From NCBI RefSeq assembly GCF_050410775.1, contig NZ_CP191229.1: 64,000 bases of DNA; one strand, 5' to 3'. Position 1 is the first letter of the stretch, and every line of letters starts with the position of its first letter. This DNA is from Erwinia sp050410775 (GTDB lineage: Bacteria > Pseudomonadota > Gammaproteobacteria > Enterobacterales > Enterobacteriaceae). Under the pieces are notes generated by a model. It was given only the letters and a program-made list of their open reading frames with translations, was not told where the DNA came from and made no database searches. Positions 7,309 to 15,988 of this stretch are shown here, one piece after another. Both the position numbers and the translations under genes were made by a program.

Positions 7309-9611
7309 GCTCAGGGCTCCCCTGCTGGGCGCCGCCGGTTTTCCCGCAGGGCGGACGCCTTGCCCTTACGCCGGCCCAGGTGAATGCCAACTATAAAAAG
7401 CAAATTCAGGAAGCGGAAAACTTTAAAGCGCGGCTGAGCCGGCAGGCGCAGCGCCGCGTTGGCTTTACCTGCAGCCAGAGCCTGCATATCAGCCTGTTTT
7501 TTGACGGTACCGGTAATAACGATGAGCACGATACTAAGGTGGCCAGTCCCCCTCATCCGACGAATATTGCCAGACTCTTTCATGCAGCCTATCCGACAGC
7601 AGCAGAACAACAGGGATATTTTTCCTATTATATCCCGGGCGTCGGAACACCTTTTCCTAAGATTAATGAATTTGATTACAGTCTGGATGGTCTGGCCTTT
7701 GCTGCGGGGGGAGAAGACCGCATCAACTGGGGGTTGCTGCGTCTGGTCGATGCCCTGATGTATGCCATCACCCCCACGCACCAGCGCCTGGATGACAGCG
7801 TTGCCCGGGCACTGCTGCCCGATATGCGCGCCCGCTGGCCGGTAACCGGCGGGATGAACCGCCGTAATGCGGTTAACAGGCTGCTGGCCCCCTTAAAGAC
7901 TCAGGTCACGCAGGCCAGGCCGCATCTACTCGCCATCAAGCTGTTTATCTACGGTTTTTCCCGCGGGGCGGCAGAGGCCCGCACCTTCGTTAACTGGCTC
8001 ACCGGGCTGTTTGCCGCGCCGCAGGAGGGGGGGCCGCCTGAGATGAGCCTGCTGGGTTTGCCGCTGAGTATTGAGTTTCTCGGCATCCTGGATACCGTGG
8101 CCTCGGTGGGAATCGCCCACGTCGCCCCGGGTGCCGCCGGGCATATGGGCTGGGCGGACGGCACTCAGCCGCTGCCGGATGAGCGCCGCTTTCCGGGGCT
8201 GATCCGCTGCTGCCGCCACTTTATTGCCGCCCACGAGCAGCGGCTCAGTTTTCCGCTGGACTCCGTGCGCCGTCCGGACGGCAGCTACCCGGCAAACACG
8301 CTGGAGGTGGTCTATCCGGGCATGCACTCCGATGTGGGGGGCGGCTACCCGCCGGGCGACCAGGGGAAATCCCGGGGCGGGGTGGGGGAGTTACTGTCGC
8401 AGATTGTTCTGCACGATCTTTATCTGGCTGCTTTTGAGGCAGGGGCACCGCTGGTTGTTTCTCCGGGATCAATTACCCCGCTCATTGAAAATATTCAGCC
8501 CTCCAGGGAAATGTCGCAGGACTCACTAAATGAATTTGCTATTTCGCCAAAATTAATCACCCGCTTCAATCTCTGGCGTCAGACGCTAATGGACGTGGCG
8601 CCGGACGGGGACAGCAAGGCCGTTTCCCCTGAACCGGGCTACCGGCCGTACCAGCTTCCACGGGTGCTGGAGAGCGCGGTGACCGGGCAGATGGCATGGA
8701 TCACCGCCTGGCGTATCGGGCGCTATGCACATAACAGCCTGCTGACCCAGCCGTTTTATACCAGCGCGCCACAATTGCCGCCCGGTGAACTTGAGAAAGA
8801 AAAAGAGGATTACGAAGCCAGGCGGGCAAAAATCCTCAGTGCCCGAAAGGATGTTGATCGCTACCAGCCGGGCTGGCAGGACACTATCACGCCGGGGATA
8901 CCGGACTACGATCCCACCAATGCGCAGTATCAGCTGCGCGAAGCGGCCCGCGAATTTGAGCATGATTACCGCCACTGGTACCGGGATATCAACGGCAGTG
9001 CCGGGGAAAAGGCCTTACAGATCACGCTGGACGTTATCCCCAAAGCCCCGGTGTATCTGCTCAACGGTGATGACGAGAAAGCCGAATATCAGCAGATGCG
9101 TGACGACGGTGACTACCACTATATCCGCCTCTTCACTGACCGGTTAGGTACCGGTATCCGCACGTTGCCGGGCGCGGAGCTGCTGGCGTTTTATGATGAG
9201 CAGATCCACGACTCCCGGGCCTGGTTTATGCAAAGCTCGCTGGGCGGCAGGGAGATGTGGGGCGGATATTTTCGCTACCGGATGATCTACTGCGGTGATA
9301 CTGCCAACAAACAGCTCCGGCTGATTTCGGTTGAGGGCAAAGTTGTGGGGGCGGGGCCCACCTCAAACCGGGTGGAATATCTGGTTGAAACGCGGGACGC
9401 CGGGGGGGAGAGAACGGAAATTCACCGGGTTAAAGATCTGGCTAATGATCAGACCCAGATATTGTCTTCATCAGCAATCCTGCCCGCAGACAACAGGCCT
9501 GCACTGATGGCAGCACGGCAGCAGTCTCAGATCGCCGCAGCCGGACATCAGGAGATGCTGAATGCGGCCACTGCGCGGCTGCAACGGTCTGGCGCCAGGA
9601 TAATCAGTTGA
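7296..9611 (+). CDS. Tle1-type T6SS phospholipase effector (DUF2235)
   Basis: 771-residue antibacterial lipase predicted to cleave membrane phospholipids in the target cell. The DUF2235 alpha/beta-hydrolase fold is shown by FFDGTGNND (residues 68-76), the nucleophile elbow GFSRG (220-224, Ser222), LDTVAS with Asp266, and HSDVGGGY with His344. These form a plausible Ser-Asp-His triad. The C-terminal half (about 500-771) matches the membrane-anchoring region of Tle1 proteins (FYDEQIHDSRAWF, YFRYRMIY). There is no signal peptide, as expected for cargo loaded on VgrG. It starts inside the 3' end of lipoprotein copy 2. The gene downstream begins after a scar made of a lipoprotein 3' end. Confidence 0.92.
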   Translation: MSTISSGLPCWAPPVFPQGGRLALTPAQVNANYKKQIQEAENFKARLSRQAQRRVGFTCSQSLHISLFFDGTGNNDEHDTKVASPPHPTNIARLFHAAYPTAAEQQGYFSYYIPGVGTPFPKINEFDYSLDGLAFAAGGEDRINWGLLRLVDALMYAITPTHQRLDDSVARALLPDMRARWPVTGGMNRRNAVNRLLAPLKTQVTQARPHLLAIKLFIYGFSRGAAEARTFVNWLTGLFAAPQEGGPPEMSLLGLPLSIEFLGILDTVASVGIAHVAPGAAGHMGWADGTQPLPDERRFPGLIRCCRHFIAAHEQRLSFPLDSVRRPDGSYPANTLEVVYPGMHSDVGGGYPPGDQGKSRGGVGELLSQIVLHDLYLAAFEAGAPLVVSPGSITPLIENIQPSREMSQDSLNEFAISPKLITRFNLWRQTLMDVAPDGDSKAVSPEPGYRPYQLPRVLESAVTGQMAWITAWRIGRYAHNSLLTQPFYTSAPQLPPGELEKEKEDYEARRAKILSARKDVDRYQPGWQDTITPGIPDYDPTNAQYQLREAAREFEHDYRHWYRDINGSAGEKALQITLDVIPKAPVYLLNGDDEKAEYQQMRDDGDYHYIRLFTDRLGTGIRTLPGAELLAFYDEQIHDSRAWFMQSSLGGREMWGGYFRYRMIYCGDTANKQLRLISVEGKVVGAGPTSNRVEYLVETRDAGGERTEIHRVKDLANDQTQILSSSAILPADNRPALMAARQQSQIAAAGHQEMLNAATARLQRSGARIIS

Positions 9612-9620
9612 ATCGGTATT

Positions 9621-9705
9621 GGTTAAAGAGCCGCTGAATATGAAGGAGCCTGCGCAATGTCCGGAATAACCCGGGCGCAGAATATAAACCCGACAGGAGG
9701 TTTAA
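9621..9705 (+). pseudogene. Remnant: 3' tail of a fourth DUF3304 gene plus its intergenic spacer
   Basis: Starting 9 bases after the lipase stop, about 85 bp match the end of lipoprotein copy 1 and the spacer after it: codons for VKEPLNMKEPAQCPE, stop, then the CCGGGCGCAGAAT and CGACAGGAGGTTTAA spacer that leads into the next lipoprotein start. The upstream part of that gene is gone. This is a recombination scar showing that the lipoprotein array was once longer or was joined here by homologous recombination. Confidence 0.75.
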
Positions 9706-10218
9706 ATGCTTAAAAGGATATTTATCATTCTGGCTGTTCTGATGATGTCGGGATGTTCCCGGGCGGGAAATAATGATTATACGGCGGGTGATATCCGTGG
9801 GATAAATCACACGGCAAACGTAATTAATTATGTAAAAGTGAATGGTCGTGGGGGACCCAATATCAGTGCCTATGGAGAGGGGGGAGGATATTGCTGTGTG
9901 TTGCTGCCGCTGAAATGGACCCCGGGTCTGAAAGCACGGATTGAGTGGGAGGTCGACCCTGACACAACCTCTCCATTTCCTGGATATGAGGATAGGGAGA
10001 AATATCTGAAATGGGAAAAGGAAGTCAAAGCCAGCTACCAGAAACACAGCGCGGTCGTGGATATCCCGGAATACGGTAAATCGCGCTGCGGCATAACCGT
10101 ACACTTTCTGCCCTGTAATCAGGTGAAGGTCACAACGGTCTGCCAGGGGTACGGCACGCCGGGTTATCCGGTTAACGAGCCGCTGAATATGAAGGAGCCT
10201 GCGCAATGTCCCCGGTAA
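9706..10218 (+). CDS. DUF3304 lipoprotein, copy 3
   Basis: 170 residues, signal peptide and lipobox MMSGC (Cys17). The segment after residue 30 (INHTANVINYVKVNGRGG...) differs from copies 1 and 2, and there are several changes around residues 85-100 (PDTTSPFPGYEDREK), so it is the most divergent copy. AGGAGG lies upstream. Its end overlaps, by 13 bases, an ATG that opens a short orphan frame resembling the lipase N-terminus, just as copy 2 overlaps the real lipase. It is likely an orphan immunity protein whose effector has been lost. Confidence 0.85.
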   Translation: MLKRIFIILAVLMMSGCSRAGNNDYTAGDIRGINHTANVINYVKVNGRGGPNISAYGEGGGYCCVLLPLKWTPGLKARIEWEVDPDTTSPFPGYEDREKYLKWEKEVKASYQKHSAVVDIPEYGKSRCGITVHFLPCNQVKVTTVCQGYGTPGYPVNEPLNMKEPAQCPR

Positions 10219-10352
10219 GTTCAGGGCTTCCCTGCTGGGCGCCGCGGGTTTTCCCGCAGGGCGGCTTCACGCTGCCGGAGCAGATGTTCAGTGTGGATAG
10301 CGCCGCCACGGCTCAGGTGCTGATGGCTAATACAGGGAACGGAATGGAATAA
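10206..10352 (+). pseudogene. Orphan N-terminal fragment of a Tle1-type effector
   Basis: 48-codon frame overlapping lipoprotein copy 3. The first 20 codons (SSGLPCWAP.VFPQGG) match the start of the lipase at 7296, and the DNA match runs from the lipoprotein end to about 10264. The frame then diverges (FTLPEQMFSVDSAATAQ) and stops. A following 28-codon frame (10352-10438, TAATG overlap) is also without recognisable family. Best read as the remains of a second effector gene, either truncated or once carrying a different C-terminus. Confidence 0.6.
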
Positions 10353-10438
10353 TGAGCACGCCGCAGAGTCCCGGTTCTGCCTGCCAGGCCAATAAAAACC
10401 ACTTGCGGCCGCAGGCACCGGCTCGCGCCAAAAACTGA

Positions 10439-11174
10439 CGTCACTATAAGAAGGACCAGAAAATTGACCGGCATAATGAGCTGTTACAGGATTAACTGGG
10501 AACGGCTGTGAGCTCTTTCAGGGCGTTTGATTCCCTTTCGCGCATTGGCCTGCCTGCTGCTCCCGCAGCACGTTATACTGCCCATGATAAAAGTGCTTCG
10601 GCGCTAAGGCATTTTTCAGCAGCCTGAAAACCTCCGTGACGCCTTCTGCCATCTCTCCCTCAGCCCTTAATTCGCGTCGCGTTTCGCTTATGTCCGTTTT
10701 GCGCTAATTGCGCATTTCTTATATCGCTGGCGCAGCATATTCCGCTGCCGGAACAGGTATAAGCAAAGTGTATCGTTCAAAAATGAGGCACTTGGCGGTG
10801 ACCTCCAGGCGTTTTTTTTCGGAGCTTATTACTGTTCTTTAGCCAGATGGCAGGCTTTTTATATGGTTAATGCCGTTTCACCCGTGCGTTTAACCTGGTT
10901 TTGGCCTGAAAGCGTTTTTTTTATATTTGCTTGCTGTTTCTCACACTCTGTGTAAATACCTCACAGTTGTATTGACGTTCACTGCAACAGTTGACAAATT
11001 GATGCCTCAGTGAACAAAAGAAGCAGAATTGTCTGATGCTTTTCACCGCGTCAGAACAACCCTGAACGACACGTCACCGATGCCGGAAGGCATCACGCCG
11101 GGGCCGCCATAAAAAAAACCAGGCCCTGCGTCAGTACACACAACACAACACCACATCACAATTGGAGCACAAGC
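10439..11174. other. Gene-free region before dppA, with dppA promoter and leader
   Basis: About 735 bp without a recognisable gene. The left part (to about 10900) has no visible structure apart from T runs. The right part contains a TTGACA hexamer (10991-10996) without a clear -10 element, a small GATGCC/GGCATC hairpin at 11079-11094 and the CA-rich dppA leader. tRNA-Pro proK, present here in E. coli, could not be found. Confidence 0.6.
11136..11162 (+). promoter_or_regulatory. CA-rich GcvB sRNA target in the dppA leader
   Basis: ACACACAACACAACACCACATCACAA lies just before the dppA Shine-Dalgarno (TTGGAGC). In E. coli and Salmonella the GU-rich R1 loop of GcvB sRNA binds such CA repeats in the dppA and oppA leaders and blocks translation. 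The sequence is directly visible; regulation is inferred from that precedent. Confidence 0.7.
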
Positions 11175-12785
11175 ATGCGTATTTCCCTGGCCAAGACAGG
11201 AATGCTGAAGGTAGGTCTGAGCCTGATCGCGCTCACCGTTGCCGCTGGCGTCCAGGCTAAGACCCTGGTCTATTGTTCTGAAGGTTCACCGGAAGGTTTT
11301 AACCCGCAGCTGTTCACTTCCGGCACAACCTATGACGCCAGCTCTGTGCCGATCTATAACCGTCTGGTGGAGTTCAAAACCGGCACCACGGAACTTCAGC
11401 CCGGCCTGGCTGAAAAGTGGGATATCAGTGAAGACGGTAAAACCTATACCTTCCACCTGCGCAAAGGCGTGAAGTGGCAGACTACCAAAGAATTTAAGCC
11501 AACCCGTGATATGAACGCCGATGACGTGGTCTTTACCTTTGAGCGTCAGCTGGACAAAAACAACAAATATCACAACGTCTCTGGCGGCAGCTATGAGTAC
11601 TTCGAAGGCATGGACATGCCTGCTCTGATCAGCAAAATCGAGAAAGTGGACGACTACACCGTGCGCTTTGTGCTGACCCGTCCGGAGTCGCCATTCCTGG
11701 CTGACCTGGGGATGGATTTCGCCTCAATTATGTCCGCGGAATACGCCGACAATATGCTGAAAGCCGGCACGCCGCAGCAGGTTGACCTGAAGCCGGTCGG
11801 CACCGGGCCGTTCCAGCTGGTGCAGTATCAGAAAGACTCCCGCATCCTGTATAAGGCGTTTGACCAGTACTGGGGCACCAAACCAAAAATCGATCGTCTG
11901 GTGTTCTCCATCACGCCGGATGCCTCGGTGCGCTACGCCAAACTGCAAAAAGGCGAGTGCCACGTCATGCCTTATCCGAATCCGGCAGATATCGCCCGCA
12001 TGAAGGAAGATAAAGATATCAACCTGATGCAGATGCCGGGCCTGAACGTCGGCTACCTGTCGTTCAACACCGAGAAAAAACCGCTGGATAACGTGAAGGT
12101 TCGCCAGGCGCTGACGATGGCCGTGAACAAAGATGCGATTATCGACGCCGTTTACCAGGGCGCGGGTCAGACCGCTAAAAACCTGATCCCACCGACGATG
12201 TGGAGCTACAACGACGAGGTGAAGGATTACCCTTACGATCCTGAGAAGGCGAAGGCGCTGCTGAAAGAAGCGGGAATGGCTGACGGTTTCTCGATCGACC
12301 TGTGGGCCATGCCGGTACAGCGTCCGTATAACCCGAATGCCCGCCGCATGGCGGAGATGATCCAGAATGACTGGGCGAAAATTGGCGTGAAAGCCAAAAT
12401 TGTCACCTACGAGTGGGGCGAGTACCTGAAGCGCGCCAAGGCGGGTGAGCATCAGACCGTGATGATGGGCTGGACCGGCGACAATGGGGATCCGGATAAC
12501 TTCTTCGCGACCCTGTTCAGCTGCACCGCGGCGAAAGATGGTTCGAACTACTCTCGCTGGTGCTACAAGCCGTTTGAAGATCTGATTCAGCCAGCCCGTG
12601 CTGAAGCCGATCACAACAAGCGTATTGAGCACTACAAGCAGGCTCAGGTCGTGATGCATGACCAGGCACCTGCGCTGATCATCGCCCACTCCACCGTGTA
12701 TGAGCCGGTCAGTAAGAAAGTGTCAGGCTATATCGTCGATCCTTTAGGTAAGCATCACTTCGAGAACGTTGATATTCAGGAGTAA
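11175..12785 (+). CDS. dppA: Periplasmic dipeptide/heme-binding protein DppA
   Basis: 536-residue substrate-binding protein (SBP_bac_5 family) that delivers dipeptides, and in E. coli heme and 5-aminolevulinate, to the DppBCDF transporter. Signal peptide 1-28 with cleavage after VQA. The mature protein starts KTLVYCSEGSPEGFNPQ, the hallmark of DppA, and length and sequence agree with the E. coli protein throughout. TTGGAGC lies upstream of the ATG. It is the first gene of the dpp operon and is separated from dppB by a strong RNA hairpin, which would allow excess of the binding protein over the permease. Confidence 0.98.
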   Translation: MRISLAKTGMLKVGLSLIALTVAAGVQAKTLVYCSEGSPEGFNPQLFTSGTTYDASSVPIYNRLVEFKTGTTELQPGLAEKWDISEDGKTYTFHLRKGVKWQTTKEFKPTRDMNADDVVFTFERQLDKNNKYHNVSGGSYEYFEGMDMPALISKIEKVDDYTVRFVLTRPESPFLADLGMDFASIMSAEYADNMLKAGTPQQVDLKPVGTGPFQLVQYQKDSRILYKAFDQYWGTKPKIDRLVFSITPDASVRYAKLQKGECHVMPYPNPADIARMKEDKDINLMQMPGLNVGYLSFNTEKKPLDNVKVRQALTMAVNKDAIIDAVYQGAGQTAKNLIPPTMWSYNDEVKDYPYDPEKAKALLKEAGMADGFSIDLWAMPVQRPYNPNARRMAEMIQNDWAKIGVKAKIVTYEWGEYLKRAKAGEHQTVMMGWTGDNGDPDNFFATLFSCTAAKDGSNYSRWCYKPFEDLIQPARAEADHNKRIEHYKQAQVVMHDQAPALIIAHSTVYEPVSKKVSGYIVDPLGKHHFENVDIQE

Positions 12786-12818
12786 TTCTTACCGGGTACA
12801 GGCTTGAGCCACCGGATG

Positions 12819-12892
12819 GCACGGCGTACAGCATCGCTGCCTGGCAATACGCCAGGCGACGAGAGCGTTGCGCCGTGCATTTTGGTCTTTAG
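12819..12892 (+). terminator. Nested hairpin between dppA and dppB (attenuator/stabiliser)
   Basis: The outer stem GCACGGCG (12819-12826) pairs with CGCCGTGC (12871-12878) and encloses an inner hairpin GCCTGGC/GCCAGGC (12839-12857). The sequence continues ATTTTGGTCTTT. A structure like this after a binding-protein gene typically stops part of the transcripts and protects the 3' end of the upstream message. Confidence 0.6.
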
Positions 12893-13058
12893 CCCGCCCG
12901 GATGATGGCTTCCTGAAATCATGCATTGAATTCATTCAATAGTTGTTGGGTAAAGGCGCTTTCACCGGCGTCGCGGTGGAGATCGCTCTGCCGCAAGATG
13001 TGAGCAAATATAATCCCGCAGGTCACGAGCCTGTGGGAACTTAATGAGAATCCGGAAT

Positions 13059-14078
13059 ATGTTGCAGTTCATACTCCGACGTCTGGGACTTGTCATCCCG
13101 ACGTTTATTGGTATCACCCTGTTAACCTTCGCGTTTGTCCATATGATCCCGGGCGACCCGGTGCTGATTATGGCGGGCGAACGCGGTATTTCACCTGAAC
13201 GCCATGCGCAGCTGCTGGCCCAGATGGGGCTGGACAAGCCGTTGTGGCAGCAGTACATCTCCTACGTCTATGGCGTACTTCATGGCGATCTGGGGATCTC
13301 CCTGAAAAGCCGCATTCCCGTCTGGAATGAGTTTGTTCCGCGCTTCAAGGCAACGCTTGAGCTGGGCATCTGCGCGATGATCTTTGCCGTCGCCGTAGGC
13401 ATTCCGGCTGGCGTGCTGGCAGCCGTAAAGCGTGGCTCCCTGTTCGACCATACCGCCGTGGGTATCTCCCTGACCGGCTACTCCATGCCCATCTTCTGGT
13501 GGGGCATGATGCTGATCATGCTGGTCTCCGTGCAGCTTGACCTGACGCCCGTCTCCGGACGAATAGGCGATACGGTGTTCCTGGATGATACGCAGCCGCT
13601 GACCGGGTTTATGATATTCGACACCTTTTTCTGGGGTGAAGAGGGCGACTTTAAAGACGCCGTGATGCATATGATCCTGCCCGCCATCGTGCTGGGGACG
13701 ATTCCGCTGGCCGTGATTGTCCGCATGACGCGCTCTTCCATGCTGGAAGTGCTGGGCGAAGATTATATCCGTACCGCCCGCGCTAAAGGCCTGACGCGTC
13801 TCAGGGTCATTGTGGTTCACGCCCTGCGTAACGCGATGCTGCCCGTAGTGACCGTTATCGGCCTTCAGGTGGGAACACTGCTGGCCGGCGCCATACTGAC
13901 CGAAACGATTTTCTCCTGGCCGGGATTAGGCCGCTGGCTGATCGATGCCCTCCAGCGTCGCGACTACCCGGTAGTACAGGGCGGCGTGCTGATGGTGGCG
14001 ACGCTGATTATTCTGGTCAACCTGCTGGTTGATGTGCTTTACGGCGTGGTTAACCCGCGCATTCGTCACAAGAAATAA
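13059..14078 (+). CDS. dppB: Dipeptide ABC transporter permease DppB
   Basis: Inner-membrane permease with a long first periplasmic loop and a C-terminal six-helix BPD_transp_1 domain. The start MLQFILRRLGLVIPTFIG is chosen because it gives 339 residues as in E. coli; an in-frame ATG 15 bases upstream (MRIRN...) is possible. The EAA loop (DYIRTARAKGLTRLRVI) contacts the ATPases DppD and DppF. Second gene of the operon, 273 bp after dppA. Confidence 0.97.
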   Translation: MLQFILRRLGLVIPTFIGITLLTFAFVHMIPGDPVLIMAGERGISPERHAQLLAQMGLDKPLWQQYISYVYGVLHGDLGISLKSRIPVWNEFVPRFKATLELGICAMIFAVAVGIPAGVLAAVKRGSLFDHTAVGISLTGYSMPIFWWGMMLIMLVSVQLDLTPVSGRIGDTVFLDDTQPLTGFMIFDTFFWGEEGDFKDAVMHMILPAIVLGTIPLAVIVRMTRSSMLEVLGEDYIRTARAKGLTRLRVIVVHALRNAMLPVVTVIGLQVGTLLAGAILTETIFSWPGLGRWLIDALQRRDYPVVQGGVLMVATLIILVNLLVDVLYGVVNPRIRHKK

Positions 14079-14088
14079 GGGGGCCAGG

Positions 14089-14991
14089 ATGTCTTTAGTC
14101 GATCCGAGCAGCGTCAGCGCTGCACCCAAGCCCATGACCCCTGTACAGGAGTTCTGGCACTATTTTAAGCGTAACAAAGGCGCGGTTATCGGCCTGGTTT
14201 ACGTTGTTGCAATGTTCCTGATCGCGATCTTCGCGAACTTTATTGCCCCACACGCGCCATCGGAACAGTTCCGTGATGCGTTGCTGCATCCGCCTGTATG
14301 GCAGGAAGGCGGCAGCTGGCAGTACATTCTCGGCACGGATGACGTGGGCCGCGATGTTATGTCCCGCCTGATGTATGGCGCGCGTCTGTCGCTGCTGGTT
14401 GGCTGTATGGTAGTGGTGCTTTCGCTTATTTTGGGCGTCATCTTCGGCCTGATCGCAGGCTACGTGGGCGGCGTAACGGACGCCATCATTATGCGTCTGG
14501 TCGACATCATGCTGGCGCTGCCAAGCCTGCTGCTGGCGCTGGTGCTGGTGGCGGTCTTCGGCCCCTCAATCGTCAACGCGTCGATCGCGCTGACCTTTGT
14601 GGCGCTGCCGCACTATATCCGTCTGACCCGCGCGGCGGTGCTGGTGGAAGTGCACCGCGACTACGTAACCGCCTCCAACGTGGCGGGCGCAGGCGCGCTT
14701 CGCCAGATGTTTATTAACATTCTGCCTAACTGCCTTGCACCGCTGATCGTGCAGGCTTCACTGGGTTTCTCCAACGCGATCCTGGATATGGCCGCGCTGG
14801 GCTTCTTGGGTATGGGTGCGCAGCCGCCAACGCCGGAGTGGGGCACCATGCTCTCCGACGTGCTCCAGTATGCGCAAAGTGCCTGGTGGGTCGTCACCTT
14901 CCCTGGTGTCGCAATCCTGCTGACGGTTCTGGCATTTAACCTGATGGGCGACGGCTTACGTGACGCCCTAGACCCGAAACTCAAGCAGTAA
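14089..14991 (+). CDS. dppC: Dipeptide ABC transporter permease DppC
   Basis: 300-residue permease, same length as E. coli DppC. N-terminal OppC-type helix (about 30-55), then the transport domain with the EAA motif (DYVTASNVAGAGALRQMF). Start at MSLVDPSS, preceded by GGGGGCCAGG; the longer upstream frame lies inside dppB. It pairs with DppB to form the membrane pore and follows it by 10 bp. Confidence 0.97.
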   Translation: MSLVDPSSVSAAPKPMTPVQEFWHYFKRNKGAVIGLVYVVAMFLIAIFANFIAPHAPSEQFRDALLHPPVWQEGGSWQYILGTDDVGRDVMSRLMYGARLSLLVGCMVVVLSLILGVIFGLIAGYVGGVTDAIIMRLVDIMLALPSLLLALVLVAVFGPSIVNASIALTFVALPHYIRLTRAAVLVEVHRDYVTASNVAGAGALRQMFINILPNCLAPLIVQASLGFSNAILDMAALGFLGMGAQPPTPEWGTMLSDVLQYAQSAWWVVTFPGVAILLTVLAFNLMGDGLRDALDPKLKQ

Positions 14992-15001
14992 GAGGCACCT
15001 G

Positions 15002-15988
15002 ATGGCGTTATTAAATGTAGACAAACTGTCGGTGCACTTCGGCGACGAAAAAGCACCGTTCCGTGCGGTTGACCGCATCAGCTACCAGGTCGAACAGGGC
15101 CAGGTAGTGGGCATTGTGGGCGAATCCGGCTCCGGGAAATCGGTCAGCTCGCTGGCGATTATGGGGCTGATCGATTTCCCCGGAAAAGTGATGGCTGAAA
15201 ATCTGGCGTTTAACGGTCGCGATCTGAAGCGTATCTCCGAGAAAGAGCGGCGCCAGCTGGTCGGTTCGGAAGTGGCGATGATTTTCCAGGACCCGATGAC
15301 CAGCCTGAATCCGTGCTACACGGTCGGCTATCAGATTATGGAAGCGATTAAAGTGCATCAGGGCGGGAATAAAAGTACCCGCCGTCAGCGCGCTATCGAT
15401 CTGCTGAATCAGGTGGGGATCCCCGATCCCGCCTCCCGTCTGGATGTTTATCCGCACCAGCTGTCGGGAGGGATGAGCCAGCGCGTGATGATCGCGATGG
15501 CCATTGCCTGCCGTCCGAAACTGCTGATTGCGGATGAACCGACCACGGCGCTGGATGTGACCATCCAGGCGCAGATCATTGAGCTGCTGCTGGATCTTCA
15601 GCGTCAGGAAAATATGGCGCTGATCCTGATCACCCACGATCTGGCGCTGGTGGCCGAAGCCGCGCAGCACATCATCGTGATGTATGCGGGGCAGGTGGTG
15701 GAAACCGGTAAAGCAGCCGATATCTTTAAGGCGCCGCGTCATCCTTATACTCAGGCGCTGCTGCGTGCGCTGCCGGAGTTTGCGACCGACAGGGCCCGTC
15801 TGGCTTCACTGCCGGGCGTGGTGCCGGGCAAGTACGATCGTCCGGAAGGTTGCCTGCTCAATCCGCGCTGCCCGTATGCCACCGATCATTGCCGGGCGGT
15901 CGAGCCTGAATTACGAGATATTCCGGGGCGTCAGTCCAAGTGTCATTACCCTCTGGACGATGCCGGGAGACCAACATATGAAGCCTGA
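15002..15988 (+). CDS. dppD: Dipeptide ABC transporter ATPase DppD
   Basis: 328-residue ABC ATPase. Walker A GESGSGKS (about residues 40-47), signature LSGGMSQRV (about 155-163), Walker B LLIADEPT, switch His in ITHDL, and the C-terminal oligopeptide-transporter extension with four cysteines (CLLNPRCPYATDHC...C), which in this family ligate an Fe-S cluster. GAGGCACCTG precedes the ATG. It works as a heterodimer with DppF and overlaps that gene by 11 bp. Confidence 0.97.
   Translation: MALLNVDKLSVHFGDEKAPFRAVDRISYQVEQGQVVGIVGESGSGKSVSSLAIMGLIDFPGKVMAENLAFNGRDLKRISEKERRQLVGSEVAMIFQDPMTSLNPCYTVGYQIMEAIKVHQGGNKSTRRQRAIDLLNQVGIPDPASRLDVYPHQLSGGMSQRVMIAMAIACRPKLLIADEPTTALDVTIQAQIIELLLDLQRQENMALILITHDLALVAEAAQHIIVMYAGQVVETGKAADIFKAPRHPYTQALLRALPEFATDRARLASLPGVVPGKYDRPEGCLLNPRCPYATDHCRAVEPELRDIPGRQSKCHYPLDDAGRPTYEA

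Noticed and set aside
10439..11174. tRNA-Pro (proK) expected from E. coli gene order, also as an island attachment site
   Set aside because: No T-loop GGTTCGAATCC or acceptor stem was found here or at 1551-2591; no direct repeats flanking the island were seen.
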